This document shows positions 1 to 7,923 of a DNA stretch of 64,000 nt, one piece after another. Every line of letters starts with the position of its first letter. The stretch's first letter is position 1. The notes under the pieces are model-generated. The model worked only from the letters and a program-made list of their open reading frames with translations, was not told the origin of the DNA and made no database searches. Source of the DNA: Hyphomicrobiaceae bacterium (lineage in GTDB: Bacteria; Pseudomonadota; Alphaproteobacteria; Rhizobiales; Hyphomicrobiaceae). Position numbers and translations under genes: made by a program. Where the stretch lies: the NCBI GenBank assembly GCA_020638035.1, contig JACKJI010000009.1, forward strand, positions 1 to 64,000, given 5' to 3'.

Positions 1-1206
1 GCCGTCACGCGGCGTCTGTCGGAAGCAACCGCGCGTGACGTTGCGGCCCTGATCCAGGTCTATGAGCAGACCCCGCCTACCGAGAAGGAGCAGGCGGTCG
101 TCATCGACCTTGCCCGCGACAAGCTCGGCCTTTCGCTGCAGATCCTGCCTGCGGGAGATCTGCCGGAATCACGCCCCAAGCCATTTTTCGGCCTGCTCGA
201 TGCGGCGCTCTCCGACGAGATCAGGAAGCGCATCAATCGGCCGTTCTGGATCGACACCGTCGGTCAGTCGCGGCATGTCGAGATCCGCATCAAGCACGAG
301 AACGCCATTCTGCGTTTCATCGCCACGCGCACGCAGACCTATGCCTCCAATTCGCACATCTTCCTGCTTTGGATGGTCGGCACCTCGGTGATCCTCCTGA
401 CCGTCGCCATCCTGTTTCTGCGCAACCAGATCCGCCCCATCCTGCGCCTTGCCGAGGCCGCCGACGAGTTCGGCAAGGGCCGCCCGATCCCCGAGGACTT
501 CAAGCCCCGTGGCGCGCGCGAGGTACGCCAGGCTGCACAAGCCTTCCTGGAGATGCGCGATCGCATCAAGACACACGTCGACCAACGCACGGCCATGCTG
601 GCCGGCGTCAGCCACGACCTGCGAACCGTGCTCACCCGCTTCAAGCTGGAGTTGGCGCTGCTCGGTGAGACAGCGGAAGCCCGGTCGCTGCGTGCCGACG
701 TCAACGAGATGCAGCACATGTTGGAGGACTACCTTGCCTTCACCAAGGGCGACGGCGGCGAGGAAGCACGACCGACCAACGTCCGCGAGCTGCTGGAAGA
801 GATCCAGACCGAGGCCGAGGTTTACGGCACGCCCATGGAACTCAAGCTGCGCAAGCGCAGTCGCGACCTCATCGTTCCCTTGAAGCGCAACGCCTTTAAG
901 CGGGCCATCACCAACCTCGTCACCAACGCCGTGCGCTATGGCAGTCTGGTGGTGATCCGCGCAGCGACCGAAGGCCCATGGCTACGCATCGAAGTCGACG
1001 ATGATGGACCGGGCATTCCAGAATCGGAGCGCAGCAACGTCTTCAAACCGTTCTACCGCATCGACCACGCCCGCAATCAGGACAAATCCAACTCCGGCCT
1101 GGGCCTCGCCATCGCCCGCGACATCGCCAAGAGCCATGGCGGTGACATCGTGCTTGGCAACAGCTCGCTCGGCGGTTTGCGCGCGATCATCTCCGTGCCA
1201 CTGTAG
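1..1206 (+). CDS. EnvZ-type sensor histidine kinase, 5' end cut by the window
   Basis: The frame is open from the first base and gives 401 residues of an inner-membrane sensor kinase. In order it shows the end of a periplasmic sensor part, a membrane segment (about bases 361-420), a HAMP linker, the dimerisation box with phospho-accepting His in SHDLRT at bases 613-615, an ATPase domain with an N box (NLVTNAVRYG), DDDGPGIP and a GLGLAIAR G box. The Pro that normally follows HDLRT is Val here (HDLRTVLTR). The partner regulator, probably OmpR-like, would lie upstream outside the window. The kinase assignment is firm; calling it EnvZ itself is inference. Confidence 0.9.
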   Translation, partial: AVTRRLSEATARDVAALIQVYEQTPPTEKEQAVVIDLARDKLGLSLQILPAGDLPESRPKPFFGLLDAALSDEIRKRINRPFWIDTVGQSRHVEIRIKHENAILRFIATRTQTYASNSHIFLLWMVGTSVILLTVAILFLRNQIRPILRLAEAADEFGKGRPIPEDFKPRGAREVRQAAQAFLEMRDRIKTHVDQRTAMLAGVSHDLRTVLTRFKLELALLGETAEARSLRADVNEMQHMLEDYLAFTKGDGGEEARPTNVRELLEEIQTEAEVYGTPMELKLRKRSRDLIVPLKRNAFKRAITNLVTNAVRYGSLVVIRAATEGPWLRIEVDDDGPGIPESERSNVFKPFYRIDHARNQDKSNSGLGLAIARDIAKSHGGDIVLGNSSLGGLRAIISVPL

Positions 1207-1287
1207 TGCTCTGTCCAATGCGGCGGCAAGAGCTTCGCCGCGGATGATGGGTCAATCAGGACGAGACGCACGGTCGAGAATCTTGTC

Positions 1288-2013
1288 TCACACCGCGCGG
1301 GTCGATCCATCCGCACCTTGCTCCGGATCGCCCCCCGCGCCGGCCGCGCCCGACGGGCTATTCATGCCGGCACTCGCCCGTCCACCGGCAGAACCCATAA
1401 GTCCGCCGAGCCGATCAGCCAGACCGCGGACGCCGGCGGCGACACCATCGAGCGTCTGCAGCGTCCGCTCGCCGCGTCTCAGCCGCCGGTCGAGCGCCGC
1501 CATCGTCCGCGCCTGCCCGGGATCGTCGTCTGCGAGCCATGTGCGGTAGACCGAGGCATAGACGGCCGCGAGCCCGGCAACACGCATGCCGCCCTCTATG
1601 CCGTCGGCACCAATCCCGGCCGCCTCCAGCATCCACGCCTGCGACGCGATGTGGGCGCGGATCAGCGCCGGATCGGCCGACAGATCCGCGGAGATCGAGC
1701 GCAGCGCCGTCTTGTAAGGAGCCAGTGCATCAAACCTCGCCATCACGATTTCAAACAACTGATCCCGTTTCGGGTCCTCGTGAACAAGGCCATCCAGCGA
1801 AGCCAACACCGCATCGTCTACCGCCCGCACGAATGCCGACAGCACATCCGCCTTCGAGGCGAAGTGCGCGCGCATGCCGACGAGATCCATTCCCGCACGC
1901 TCGGCGATATCGCGCAGCGAGACAGCACGCCATGGCCGCACTGTCGCCAATGCCAGCGCGGCATCGACGATGCGCCCTTTCGGGCCGTTGAGATCTATCA
2001 CCGGACGAGACAT
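1288..2013 (-). CDS. TetR-family transcriptional regulator
   Basis: A 241-residue DNA-binding repressor. The N-terminus (about residues 8-55) has the TetR helix-turn-helix pattern with ALRDIAERAG-like spacing (SLRDIAERAGMDLVGMRAHF), followed by an all-helical ligand domain and a Gly/Ala/Ser-rich tail of about 35 residues that looks disordered. The ATG at 2013 is chosen because AAGAGG lies just upstream and the helix-turn-helix starts soon after; a frame extension to 2154 adds a stretch unlike any TetR. It stands alone between the kinase and the arsenic operon, so its target is unknown. Confidence 0.8.
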   Translation of the reverse strand: MSRPVIDLNGPKGRIVDAALALATVRPWRAVSLRDIAERAGMDLVGMRAHFASKADVLSAFVRAVDDAVLASLDGLVHEDPKRDQLFEIVMARFDALAPYKTALRSISADLSADPALIRAHIASQAWMLEAAGIGADGIEGGMRVAGLAAVYASVYRTWLADDDPGQARTMAALDRRLRRGERTLQTLDGVAAGVRGLADRLGGLMGSAGGRASAGMNSPSGAAGAGGDPEQGADGSTRAV

Positions 2014-2247
2014 GACAAAAAACCTCTTGCGAAACACCAAAGACCCTAGGTGCGCGACTGGCCCACCCTCCTCGCTTGATGCCGATGTGCTCTGCAGTGA
2101 TGCACACGTAAACAGCGAGAAAACGTCAGCGCTCTCCGACAGGTAATCCTTCACCTGCCGCTTCGCCAGTGGCGCCTGCGCACGTCGTTATCGCGGAAAG
2201 AGCAAGAAATGAGGACATTCCCGCGCGCCGCCGCCGGGACCACCGCC

Positions 2248-2778
2248 TCAACGACGGTTGGCTTTCGCCTTGGCTCCGCTCGGTATTGCCGCTTTGGCGA
2301 CCTTGCCCGGTACCGCTCCGGCGCTTCCCGGTTTGCGCATCGCCGGCTTGGACGGTGCACCTTTTGCGGACGCTGCCGTTGCCGCAACGACCTCGCCATC
2401 CTCCTTGGTGAACGGCCCGATATCGGCATTCTCCAGGATCTCGAGCACCGCCTCGGACGGACGGCACAGCCGCACGCCCTTCTTCGTGACGACGATCGGC
2501 CTGTTGATCAGGATCGGGTGCGCCATCATCGCATCGATGAGCTGATCGTCCGACAGGGCAGGATCGTCGAGCCCCAGCTCGTGATAGGGCGTGCCCTTCT
2601 CGCGCAGGATGTCACGCGGACGCGCCTTCATGCGCTTGAGGAGTTTGACCAGCGTCTCGCGCGAGGGCGGCTCCTTCAGATACTCGATCACCGCAGGCTC
2701 GGCGCCCGAAGCGCGGATCATGGCCAGTGTGTTGCGTGACGTGCCGCACTTCGGGTTGTGATAGATCGTGACGGTCAT
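2248..2778 (-). CDS. arsC: Arsenate reductase, glutaredoxin-dependent ArsC type
   Basis: Reduces arsenate to arsenite using glutathione and glutaredoxin. The N-terminus TVTIYHNPKCGTSRNTL has the family's catalytic Cys in NPKCGTS, and the basic residues follow in INRPIVVT and RLCRPSE. The protein is 176 residues against about 140 usual; the extra C-terminus is Ala/Lys/Pro-rich and looks disordered. ATG at 2778 follows GAGG; a TTG one codon upstream is less likely. It is the last gene of the arsR-arsC-aqpS-arsC run, 34 bases after aqpS. A YffB/Spx-like relative is possible but the arsenic context supports ArsC. Confidence 0.88.
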   Translation of the reverse strand: MTVTIYHNPKCGTSRNTLAMIRASGAEPAVIEYLKEPPSRETLVKLLKRMKARPRDILREKGTPYHELGLDDPALSDDQLIDAMMAHPILINRPIVVTKKGVRLCRPSEAVLEILENADIGPFTKEDGEVVAATAASAKGAPSKPAMRKPGSAGAVPGKVAKAAIPSGAKAKANRR

Positions 2779-2812
2779 CAAGGCCTCAGTCTTCAGGAAC
2801 GACCCGGCAAAT

Positions 2813-3499
2813 CTACTCCGCCGGCGCGCACCCTGGAACGGGGTTTCTCACAAGAAGATGCCGGGTAACGAAAATAGCCAGAACGGCACCGAGAAGTTGC
2901 GCGAGGATAAAAGCCGGCGCATCCGCGGGTCTGATCCCTGCAAAGGTGTCCGATGCAGCGCGCGCGATCGTAACGGCCGGGTTGGCAAACGACGTCGATG
3001 CCGTGAACCAATAGGCAGACGTGATGAACAGCGCGACGCTCGTTGCCACCGCCGCAGGACGCGATGCAATCGTGAGCATGATCGTCGTCACCAGACCAAA
3101 CGTCGCGACAGCCTCCGAGATCCATTGGCCGGGGCTCGCCCGAACCTTCTGCGACACTTGTCCGAGGGCCTGGTCGAACATGGCGTGAGCCAGCAGCACG
3201 CCGGCAAGGCCCGCAAGGATCTGGACGCCAACGTAGGCTGCGGAATCGGTCTTCGAGATCTCCTTGCGCAACAGGAAGGCCACCGTCACCGCGGGATTGA
3301 AATGCGCGCCCGATATAGGCCCCAGCATCGTGATCAGCACGAACAGAATCGCGCCTGTGGGAATGGTGTTGCACAGCAGGGCAAGACCGACGTTACCGCC
3401 TGCCAGCTGCTCTGCCATGATGCCCGAACCGACCACCGCCGCTAGAAGGAATGCGGTTCCCATGGCCTCGGCCGCGAGCCTGCGTGAAAGATCCATCAT
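2813..3499 (-). CDS. aqpS: Aquaglyceroporin of the arsenic operon (AqpS-like, MIP family)
   Basis: A 228-residue inner-membrane channel of the major intrinsic protein family with about six hydrophobic segments. Both pore motifs are visible: HFNPAVT in the first half and SFANPAVTIA in the second. In Sinorhizobium AqpS passes arsenite out down its gradient after arsenate reduction, replacing ArsB or Acr3. No pump gene is present in this operon, which fits that role. The start is one of two adjacent ATGs at 3499/3496. The reading frame stays open upstream over the preceding arsC, but that part is not MIP-like. Confidence 0.9.
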   Translation of the reverse strand: MMDLSRRLAAEAMGTAFLLAAVVGSGIMAEQLAGGNVGLALLCNTIPTGAILFVLITMLGPISGAHFNPAVTVAFLLRKEISKTDSAAYVGVQILAGLAGVLLAHAMFDQALGQVSQKVRASPGQWISEAVATFGLVTTIMLTIASRPAAVATSVALFITSAYWFTASTSFANPAVTIARAASDTFAGIRPADAPAFILAQLLGAVLAIFVTRHLLVRNPVPGCAPAE

Positions 3500-3582
3500 T
3501 CTTGCCCTGTCATCTCCGTGCGCCTTCTTTCCCGCCAAATAACGCCGGGCATCGACGCCACCGTCCGTGGAGCCATCAACGA

Positions 3583-4104
3583 TCAGGCGCCGAAGGCTTC
3601 TCCCTTGCCGATCCGGTCGAGTTCCCTTTGCAGGGCCATCTTGTCTAGCGCGCCCATAGGCAGGCTCGTGAAGATCGAGATGCGCTGCCGCAACATCCGA
3701 TAGGTGTCCGCGAACGCCGCCGCGATCTCCGCATCCGAACCCTTGGTCTCCGAGGGATCTGGCACACCCCAATGCGCGCTCACCGGTTGGCCGGGCCACA
3801 CCGGGCATGTCTCGTTGGCGGCGTTGTCGCAGACCGTGAAAACGAAATCCATTTTCGGCGCGCCGGGTACGGCAAACTCGTCCCACGACTTCGATCGGAT
3901 TTCGCTGGTGTCGTGGCCCTGCTTCTCCAACAACGCAATCGCGAACGGATTGACTTTGCCTTTCGGCGTCGAACCCGCGCTGTAGCCTTTGAACCGCCCC
4001 TCGCCCAGATGGGTCATGATCGCTTCGGCGAGCACGCTGCGTGCCGAGTTGTGCGTACACAAGAAGAGGACATTGAATGCGCGCGAGCTACCCGCGTTTG
4101 ACAT
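3583..4104 (-). CDS. arsC: Arsenate reductase, low-molecular-weight phosphatase type
   Basis: A 173-residue cytoplasmic enzyme that reduces arsenate, typically with thioredoxin. The N-terminal loop VLFLCTHNSARSVLAEA carries the CX5R phosphatase signature (CTHNSAR), and the general-acid Asp lies in HWGVPDPSE. Two further Cys (CDNAANETCPVWPG) could serve in the disulfide cascade. Its start overlaps the end of arsR by 17 bases, so the two are probably translated together. This fold is unrelated to the second arsC at 2248-2778. Confidence 0.92.
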   Translation of the reverse strand: MSNAGSSRAFNVLFLCTHNSARSVLAEAIMTHLGEGRFKGYSAGSTPKGKVNPFAIALLEKQGHDTSEIRSKSWDEFAVPGAPKMDFVFTVCDNAANETCPVWPGQPVSAHWGVPDPSETKGSDAEIAAAFADTYRMLRQRISIFTSLPMGALDKMALQRELDRIGKGEAFGA

Positions 4105-4465
4105 GACGCGATCCTTTCACGTTCTGAGGCGTTGGTTTGCAAGACGGTGCAACAGGGTCGAGGCCGCCACAAAGCTCCGGCCTTCCGCCACAACAGTCCT
4201 CGAGCAGAAAGGTCATGAGCGCGCGCATTTGCGTCACGTCGAGCCGGTAGCGGATGAAGCGGCCCTCGCGCTCAGGCGTTACGAGCCCCGCGCGTTCGAG
4301 TTCCTTGACGTGGAACGACAGCCCTTGCGCGGCGATCCCTACGCCTTCCGCGAGCTGCCCGGCCGTCAGGCCCGCCGTCCCCGCAGCAACAAGCCTGCGA
4401 AAGATCGCCAGGCGATGCTCCTGGGCAAGCGCGGCCAGCGCGCGAATGGCTGTTTCCTTGTCCAT
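4088..4465 (-). CDS. arsR: ArsR/SmtB-family metalloid-responsive repressor
   Basis: A 125-residue winged-helix repressor and first gene of the arsenic operon. The recognition region AAQGLSFHVKELERAGLV and wing REGRFIRYRLD are typical. The metalloid-binding cysteines seem to lie near the C-terminus (LEDCCGGRPELCGG) rather than in the alpha-3 ELCVCDL site of E. coli ArsR, as in rhizobial ArsR proteins; this placement is read from sequence only. Loss of DNA binding on arsenite would open the whole operon. Confidence 0.9.
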   Translation of the reverse strand: MDKETAIRALAALAQEHRLAIFRRLVAAGTAGLTAGQLAEGVGIAAQGLSFHVKELERAGLVTPEREGRFIRYRLDVTQMRALMTFLLEDCCGGRPELCGGLDPVAPSCKPTPQNVKGSRHVKRG

Positions 4466-4493
4466 ATTTCAACTATACAAGAATTATAGAAAT
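4466..4493 (-). promoter_or_regulatory. Candidate ArsR operator/promoter
   Basis: Directly upstream of the arsR ATG is an AT-rich island in GC-rich DNA with the dyad CTATA-N7-TATAG (4473-4477 and 4485-4489) and outer ATTTC/GAAAT arms. Position and symmetry fit autorepression by ArsR. No footprint evidence is available. Confidence 0.5.
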
Positions 4494-4627
4494 GACAAGT
4501 TTGGAAAGCGCAAATTGCCGTTATGCGCGAACGGACCCGCCGGGCGCATTCCGAACCACCAGCACGTGCACGGAGCCAGGCAGGTCGTCCCGTCCCCGCC
4601 ACCACCTCACGACAACCTCACAATCCC

Positions 4628-4648
4628 GTGAGCCCTCTCCGGGCTCAC
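4628..4648. repeat. Perfect hairpin upstream of the ncRNA candidate
   Basis: GTGAGCCC and GGGCTCAC form an 8-bp perfect stem around a 5-base loop. No T-run follows on either strand, so it is not a standard terminator. It lies between the arsR promoter and the structured RNA and may end read-through or be part of a leader. Confidence 0.45.
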
Positions 4649-4680
4649 TTGCGAGGAATGTTATAGTATATCATAACAGA

Positions 4681-4882
4681 AGCTGGAACGGACGCTTGCC
4701 ACGCGCCCAGTCCTTTGAGGGAGGTCCCGCATCTTCTCCTGTGATGCGGTTGCCCCGTCAGCTTGTCCGATCCGGCAACGTTGGAGCCCGTCCGCCCCCC
4801 CGCAGGCGAAAGGGCTCAACGGATCGGCAATATGGGCCGCGAGTTTCGTGCCGCTAGCCGGCCAACTCGCGGCCTCTTTTTG
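4681..4882 (+). ncRNA. Structured small RNA, candidate 6S RNA (ssrS)
   Basis: No convincing protein is encoded here. The + strand folds well on paper: GGAACG (4685-4690) and CGCGCCCA (4702-4709) can pair with CGTGCC (4847-4852) and TGGGCCGCG (4833-4841) as a closing stem. A side hairpin GCATC/GATGC sits at 4729-4746. A long apical hairpin runs from GATCC (4769) through GTTGgAGCCC to GGGCTCAACGGATC (4812-4825). A rod with an open middle, about 175 nt, plus the CCAGTCC-TTGAG-like 5' strand recalls 6S RNA from memory. An AT-rich promoter-like stretch (TATAGTATATCATAAC) lies at 4663-4678 and an intrinsic terminator at the end. The family call is inference. Confidence 0.5.
4835..4882 (+). terminator. 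Intrinsic terminator of the ncRNA candidate, antisense to the proC 3' end
   Basis: GGCCGCGAGTT (4835-4845) pairs perfectly with AACTCGCGGCC (4864-4874) and is followed by TCTTTTTG on the + strand. The T-run direction shows a + strand transcript ending here, although the annotated genes on both sides run on the minus strand. The stem overlaps the last codons of proC. Confidence 0.7.
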
Positions 4883-5681
4883 TTGCCGCAGCCACGGCCT
4901 CGTCGAGCAGCTCAGGCATGCCGGCACCCTCCCGCATCAGCACCGCTAGCGCCGCGGCCGTAGTGCCACCCGGAGATGTCACGTTCGTCCTGAGCTGGGC
5001 GGCGCTTTCAGCCGACTGCCGCAGCAACTCGCCGGCCCCCGCGACGGTCGCCCGCGCCAAACGCGCCGAAAGCTCCGGATCGAGCCCCTGCCTGACGCCC
5101 GCCACCGTGAGCGCTTCGGCGAGCAGGAAGACGTAGGCCGGCCCTGAGCCCGACACTGCCGTTACCGCATCCATCAGAGCTTCGTCTTCCACCCAGCCAA
5201 CCTCACCAACCGCCTCCAGAAGCGCGGTGGCCAGTGCGCGCCCGCTCGGGCTCACATGGGCGTTGGCGACGCAGACGGTGATGCCGCGACCGATGGCGGC
5301 CGGCGTGTTCGGCATGGCGCGCACCACCGCGCGGTCCGCCGCCAGATGTCGCTCGAAGCTCGCCAATGTCTTGCCCGCCGCAATTGAGAGCACCAGCGTG
5401 CCGGGGCCAGACCTTGCCGCCAGCCTGGGGAACACCTGATCCATCAATTGAGGCTTAACCGCCGCGACGATCACCGCCGGCGGCCGCGGCAAGTCCGGCA
5501 GCTCGAGATGCGTCGGAATGCCGTGCCGCTCCAGCAGTGCCGCGACCTCGGGAGGAGGGCCGGGGTCCTGCACCATGACCAGCTTTGGATCAAGCCCGCG
5601 CTTGAGCCAGCCCGCCAGCATCGCCCCGCCCATCTTGCCCGCACCGGCGAGCACAAGCGGTCCATCGAGAGAGAGCGTCAT
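4854..5681 (-). CDS. proC: Pyrroline-5-carboxylate reductase
   Basis: Last step of proline synthesis: reduces pyrroline-5-carboxylate with NAD(P)H in the cytoplasm. The 275 residues show the N-terminal Rossmann motif LAGAGKMGGAMLAGWL, the AMPNTPAAIG segment, a GSGPAYVF helix and the C-terminal family signature VTSPGGTTAAAL. Length fits the family. ATG at 5681 is chosen because the Rossmann strand starts about nine residues later; the open frame further upstream crosses a palindromic repeat and is not conserved-looking. It heads into the ncRNA terminator at its 3' end. Confidence 0.93.
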   Translation of the reverse strand: MTLSLDGPLVLAGAGKMGGAMLAGWLKRGLDPKLVMVQDPGPPPEVAALLERHGIPTHLELPDLPRPPAVIVAAVKPQLMDQVFPRLAARSGPGTLVLSIAAGKTLASFERHLAADRAVVRAMPNTPAAIGRGITVCVANAHVSPSGRALATALLEAVGEVGWVEDEALMDAVTAVSGSGPAYVFLLAEALTVAGVRQGLDPELSARLARATVAGAGELLRQSAESAAQLRTNVTSPGGTTAAALAVLMREGAGMPELLDEAVAAATKRGRELAG

Positions 5682-5700
5682 CACCGTCCACCCAGCGCCT

Positions 5701-5802
5701 GGAGCATTTTCCGACGAAGTGGTCACCGGTTCGCCGCAGAAAACGCGATTCACAAAGGACTGAAGCGCATTCTGCCGGTTCGCATCGCGTGGAAAGCGCT
5801 CC
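5701..5802. repeat. Rhizobiales-type palindromic intergenic repeat
   Basis: A 102-base element bounded by GGAGC and GCTCC. Its left half, GCATTTTCCGACGAAGTGG followed by ACCGGTTCG and GAAAA, matches from memory the short palindromic repeats scattered in rhizobial genomes. It lies between ybjN and proC. A related unit is at 22487-22614. Confidence 0.6.
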
Positions 5803-5853
5803 ACCGAGGGTTGGGCGTCAGCATCCCTTGACGCAGGACACGCCGCCGCAGCC

Positions 5854-6351
5854 TCAGGCCTGGCCCTCTGTCTCGAACATGGTCGAGACGAGCGCCTCGC
5901 GGCTTTCCTTACCGGCCCAGACCACGAACTGGAAGGCCTGATAGTAGCGCTCGCACGCTTCCAGCGCCGCAGAGAGCAAGGCCTCGCACTGGTGGGGGGT
6001 GGCGATCGCGCCATTGAGCAGCAGCCCATGGCGGAACATCACCAGCCCTTCCTGCGTCCACAGATCGAAATGGCCGAGCCAGAGCTGTTCGTTGATCTGC
6101 GCAATAAGGCGGTACATCTCCGACAGCCGATAGTCGGGCACCTTGAAGTCGAACGCGCAGGCCAGATGCAAGGTCTCCAGATCGCCGCGCCAGTTGATCG
6201 AGACCTGATAGTCGGTCCAGCCCCCTGATACCACCAGCGTCAGCTCGTCCTCGCCCAAGCGCTCACACGACCAGCCATGCGCGGTGGCCATTTGCTCGAC
6301 AAGGTCGATCGGGTTGGTGATGTCCGCGTAGCGGGATTTGGCCGAGCCCAT
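5854..6351 (-). CDS. YbjN-domain protein (putative type III secretion chaperone-like fold)
   Basis: A 165-residue cytoplasmic protein matching the YbjN domain family: an N-terminal helix (NPIDLVEQMATAHGW), a beta-sheet core with YQVSINWRGDLETLHLACAFD, and the conserved helix YRLIAQINEQLWLGHFDLW. The fold resembles secretion chaperones; in E. coli YbjN affects motility and stress but its molecular job is not known. The proC-ybjN-ubiK-lgt-midA order is, from memory, shared with rhizobia such as Sinorhizobium. Confidence 0.85.
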   Translation of the reverse strand: MGSAKSRYADITNPIDLVEQMATAHGWSCERLGEDELTLVVSGGWTDYQVSINWRGDLETLHLACAFDFKVPDYRLSEMYRLIAQINEQLWLGHFDLWTQEGLVMFRHGLLLNGAIATPHQCEALLSAALEACERYYQAFQFVVWAGKESREALVSTMFETEGQA

Positions 6352-6598
6352 GCTTGTCCCTTTGCATCTGTCCGCCGATCAAGCCCGTCACGGCTTCTGG
6401 CTGAGCGACGAAAACAGATGCGCGTCCTGAGTCGCAAGAACTCGTAAGGCTTGTCCACGTACAAAGCGCGAAATCCGGCGCAATCGCGGCTCTGTTTAGA
6501 CTTTTTCTCGCTACGTTGTGGAGGGCCGGCAAGAATTCTCGACAAGGCGCTACGGTCTCACATGAGTTCCGACTCGGCGAACCGGTAGAAGGCTTGCG

Positions 6599-6859
6599 TC
6601 AGCCTCGGCCTGCCGTAACAGCCGCCTCGAGGGCAGCGATACGCGCGGCAAACGCCTCGTTCTCCGCGCGGGCCTTCTCGGCCATCGCCTTGACGGCCTC
6701 GAACTCCTCCCGCGACACAACGTCCATCTCACGCAGCAGCTTCTCGCCCTGCGATCGCATCAGCTGCTCCACCTCACGCTTGACGCCCTGGGCTGCACCG
6801 GCCGCATCCGTCATCATACGGGCCAGCTCATCGAGGATCGGATTGGAAGTCTGGGTCAT
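6599..6859 (-). CDS. ubiK: UbiK-like accessory factor (BMFP domain)
   Basis: An 86-residue protein, nearly all helix and coiled coil, matching the membrane fusogenic BMFP family. UbiK helps assembly of ubiquinone synthesis enzymes. The N-terminal part (NPILDELARMMTDAAGAAQG) is amphipathic and the C-terminal half (EEFEAVKAMAEKARAENEAF) forms the trimeric coiled coil. ATG at 6859 has AGAGG about 8 bases upstream; the ATG at 6880 has no ribosome site. It diverges from lgt. Confidence 0.85.
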   Translation of the reverse strand: MTQTSNPILDELARMMTDAAGAAQGVKREVEQLMRSQGEKLLREMDVVSREEFEAVKAMAEKARAENEAFAARIAALEAAVTAGRG

Positions 6860-7062
6860 GGCTGGGGCCTCTGATGTCATCAAGCAGTCACGAATGTGAG
6901 GCTCTGGACGTCCGCTCGCCCACCCTCACTCCGCGCGACTATGTGCTCACCGCAAGTCGGGATCAAGCCGCCAGGATCGGCCTTGCTTGACACCGGGCCA
7001 CGGCTGGCCAAAACGTGCAGCCATCGGCGCGGTCCGAGTGCCGGTCAGCGGAGGATCAGTGC

Positions 7063-7923
7063 GTGAGCCCACTTGCCATCCCCTACCCCGATATCGACCC
7101 CGTTGCCATATCGCTCGGGCCATTGTCGGTGAAATGGTATGGCCTCGCCTACATGGCAGGCCTTCTGATCGGCTGGTGGTACGTGAAGCGCCTCATCACC
7201 ACCGACCGGCTGTGGCGCAATAACACCTCACCCCTTCCCGCGACGATGATCGACGACCTGCTGTTGGTCGTAACACTTGGCGTAGTCGTCGGCGGTCGCC
7301 TCGGTCATGTCCTGTTCTACGAACCCACCTACTATCTCTCCCGCCCCTTGGAGATCCTCAAGATCTGGCAGGGCGGCATGGCCTTCCACGGTGGCGCCAT
7401 CGGCGTGACGCTGGCGATGTGGTTGTTCTCGAGGCGGCGCCACATCTCCATGCATTCTCTCGCCGACGTGGTGACGGCGGCCGTGCCGGTCGGACTGTTC
7501 TTTGGACGCACCGCGAATTTCATAAACTCCGAGGTCGTTGGCACGGTCTCAAACGTACCCTGGGCGATGGCCTTCCCCGGCTATGGTCCCGAGCCGCGTC
7601 ATCCCGCGATGCTTTACGAGGCGTTCCTGGAAGGCGCCGCGCTGTTCGCGATCCTCTACTGGCTCATATGGAAGCGCGGCTCGCTCAGGATGCCGGGCAT
7701 GACGGTCGGCGCGTTTCTGGCGGGTTACGGACTCTTCCGCATGTTCGTCGAACTGTTCAAGATTGAGGAATATGGCTTGCCTTTCGAGGGCGTGCCAATC
7801 ACCCGCGGCATGCTCTACTCGATCCCGATGGTTCTGCTCGGTGCCTATCTGATGTGGCGGGCCAAGGTCGTCGCCGCTCGCGAAGGCGAGCCGGAAAAGG
7901 CGGCGGACGCCAAGTCCCCATGA
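7063..7923 (+). CDS. lgt: Prolipoprotein diacylglyceryl transferase
   Basis: Transfers diacylglycerol from phosphatidylglycerol to the lipobox Cys of prolipoproteins at the inner membrane. The 286 residues hold about seven membrane segments, the HGG motif in GGMAFHGGAIG and the family signature GRTANFINSEVVG. The start is the GTG at 7063: GGAGGA lies about 7 bases upstream and the protein begins SPLAIPYPDIDPVAI like its family, while the open frame upstream is not family-like. Its stop overlaps the start of the next gene (ATGA). Confidence 0.93.
   Translation: MSPLAIPYPDIDPVAISLGPLSVKWYGLAYMAGLLIGWWYVKRLITTDRLWRNNTSPLPATMIDDLLLVVTLGVVVGGRLGHVLFYEPTYYLSRPLEILKIWQGGMAFHGGAIGVTLAMWLFSRRRHISMHSLADVVTAAVPVGLFFGRTANFINSEVVGTVSNVPWAMAFPGYGPEPRHPAMLYEAFLEGAALFAILYWLIWKRGSLRMPGMTVGAFLAGYGLFRMFVELFKIEEYGLPFEGVPITRGMLYSIPMVLLGAYLMWRAKVVAAREGEPEKAADAKSP

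Noticed and set aside
2813..4060. A single 415-codon frame covering arsC and aqpS
   Set aside because: Only the part from 3499 downward matches the MIP family; the rest is a shadow of the phosphatase-type arsC in another frame.
4492..4857. A 121-codon + strand frame over the ncRNA candidate
   Set aside because: The translation is Arg/Pro-rich with no family character; RNA structure explains the sequence better.
4681..4882. SRP (4.5S) RNA, tmRNA or RNase P RNA as identity of the ncRNA
   Set aside because: The hallmark GGAAGGAAGCA-like SRP loop, the tmRNA tRNA-like ends and the RNase P core motifs are not present.
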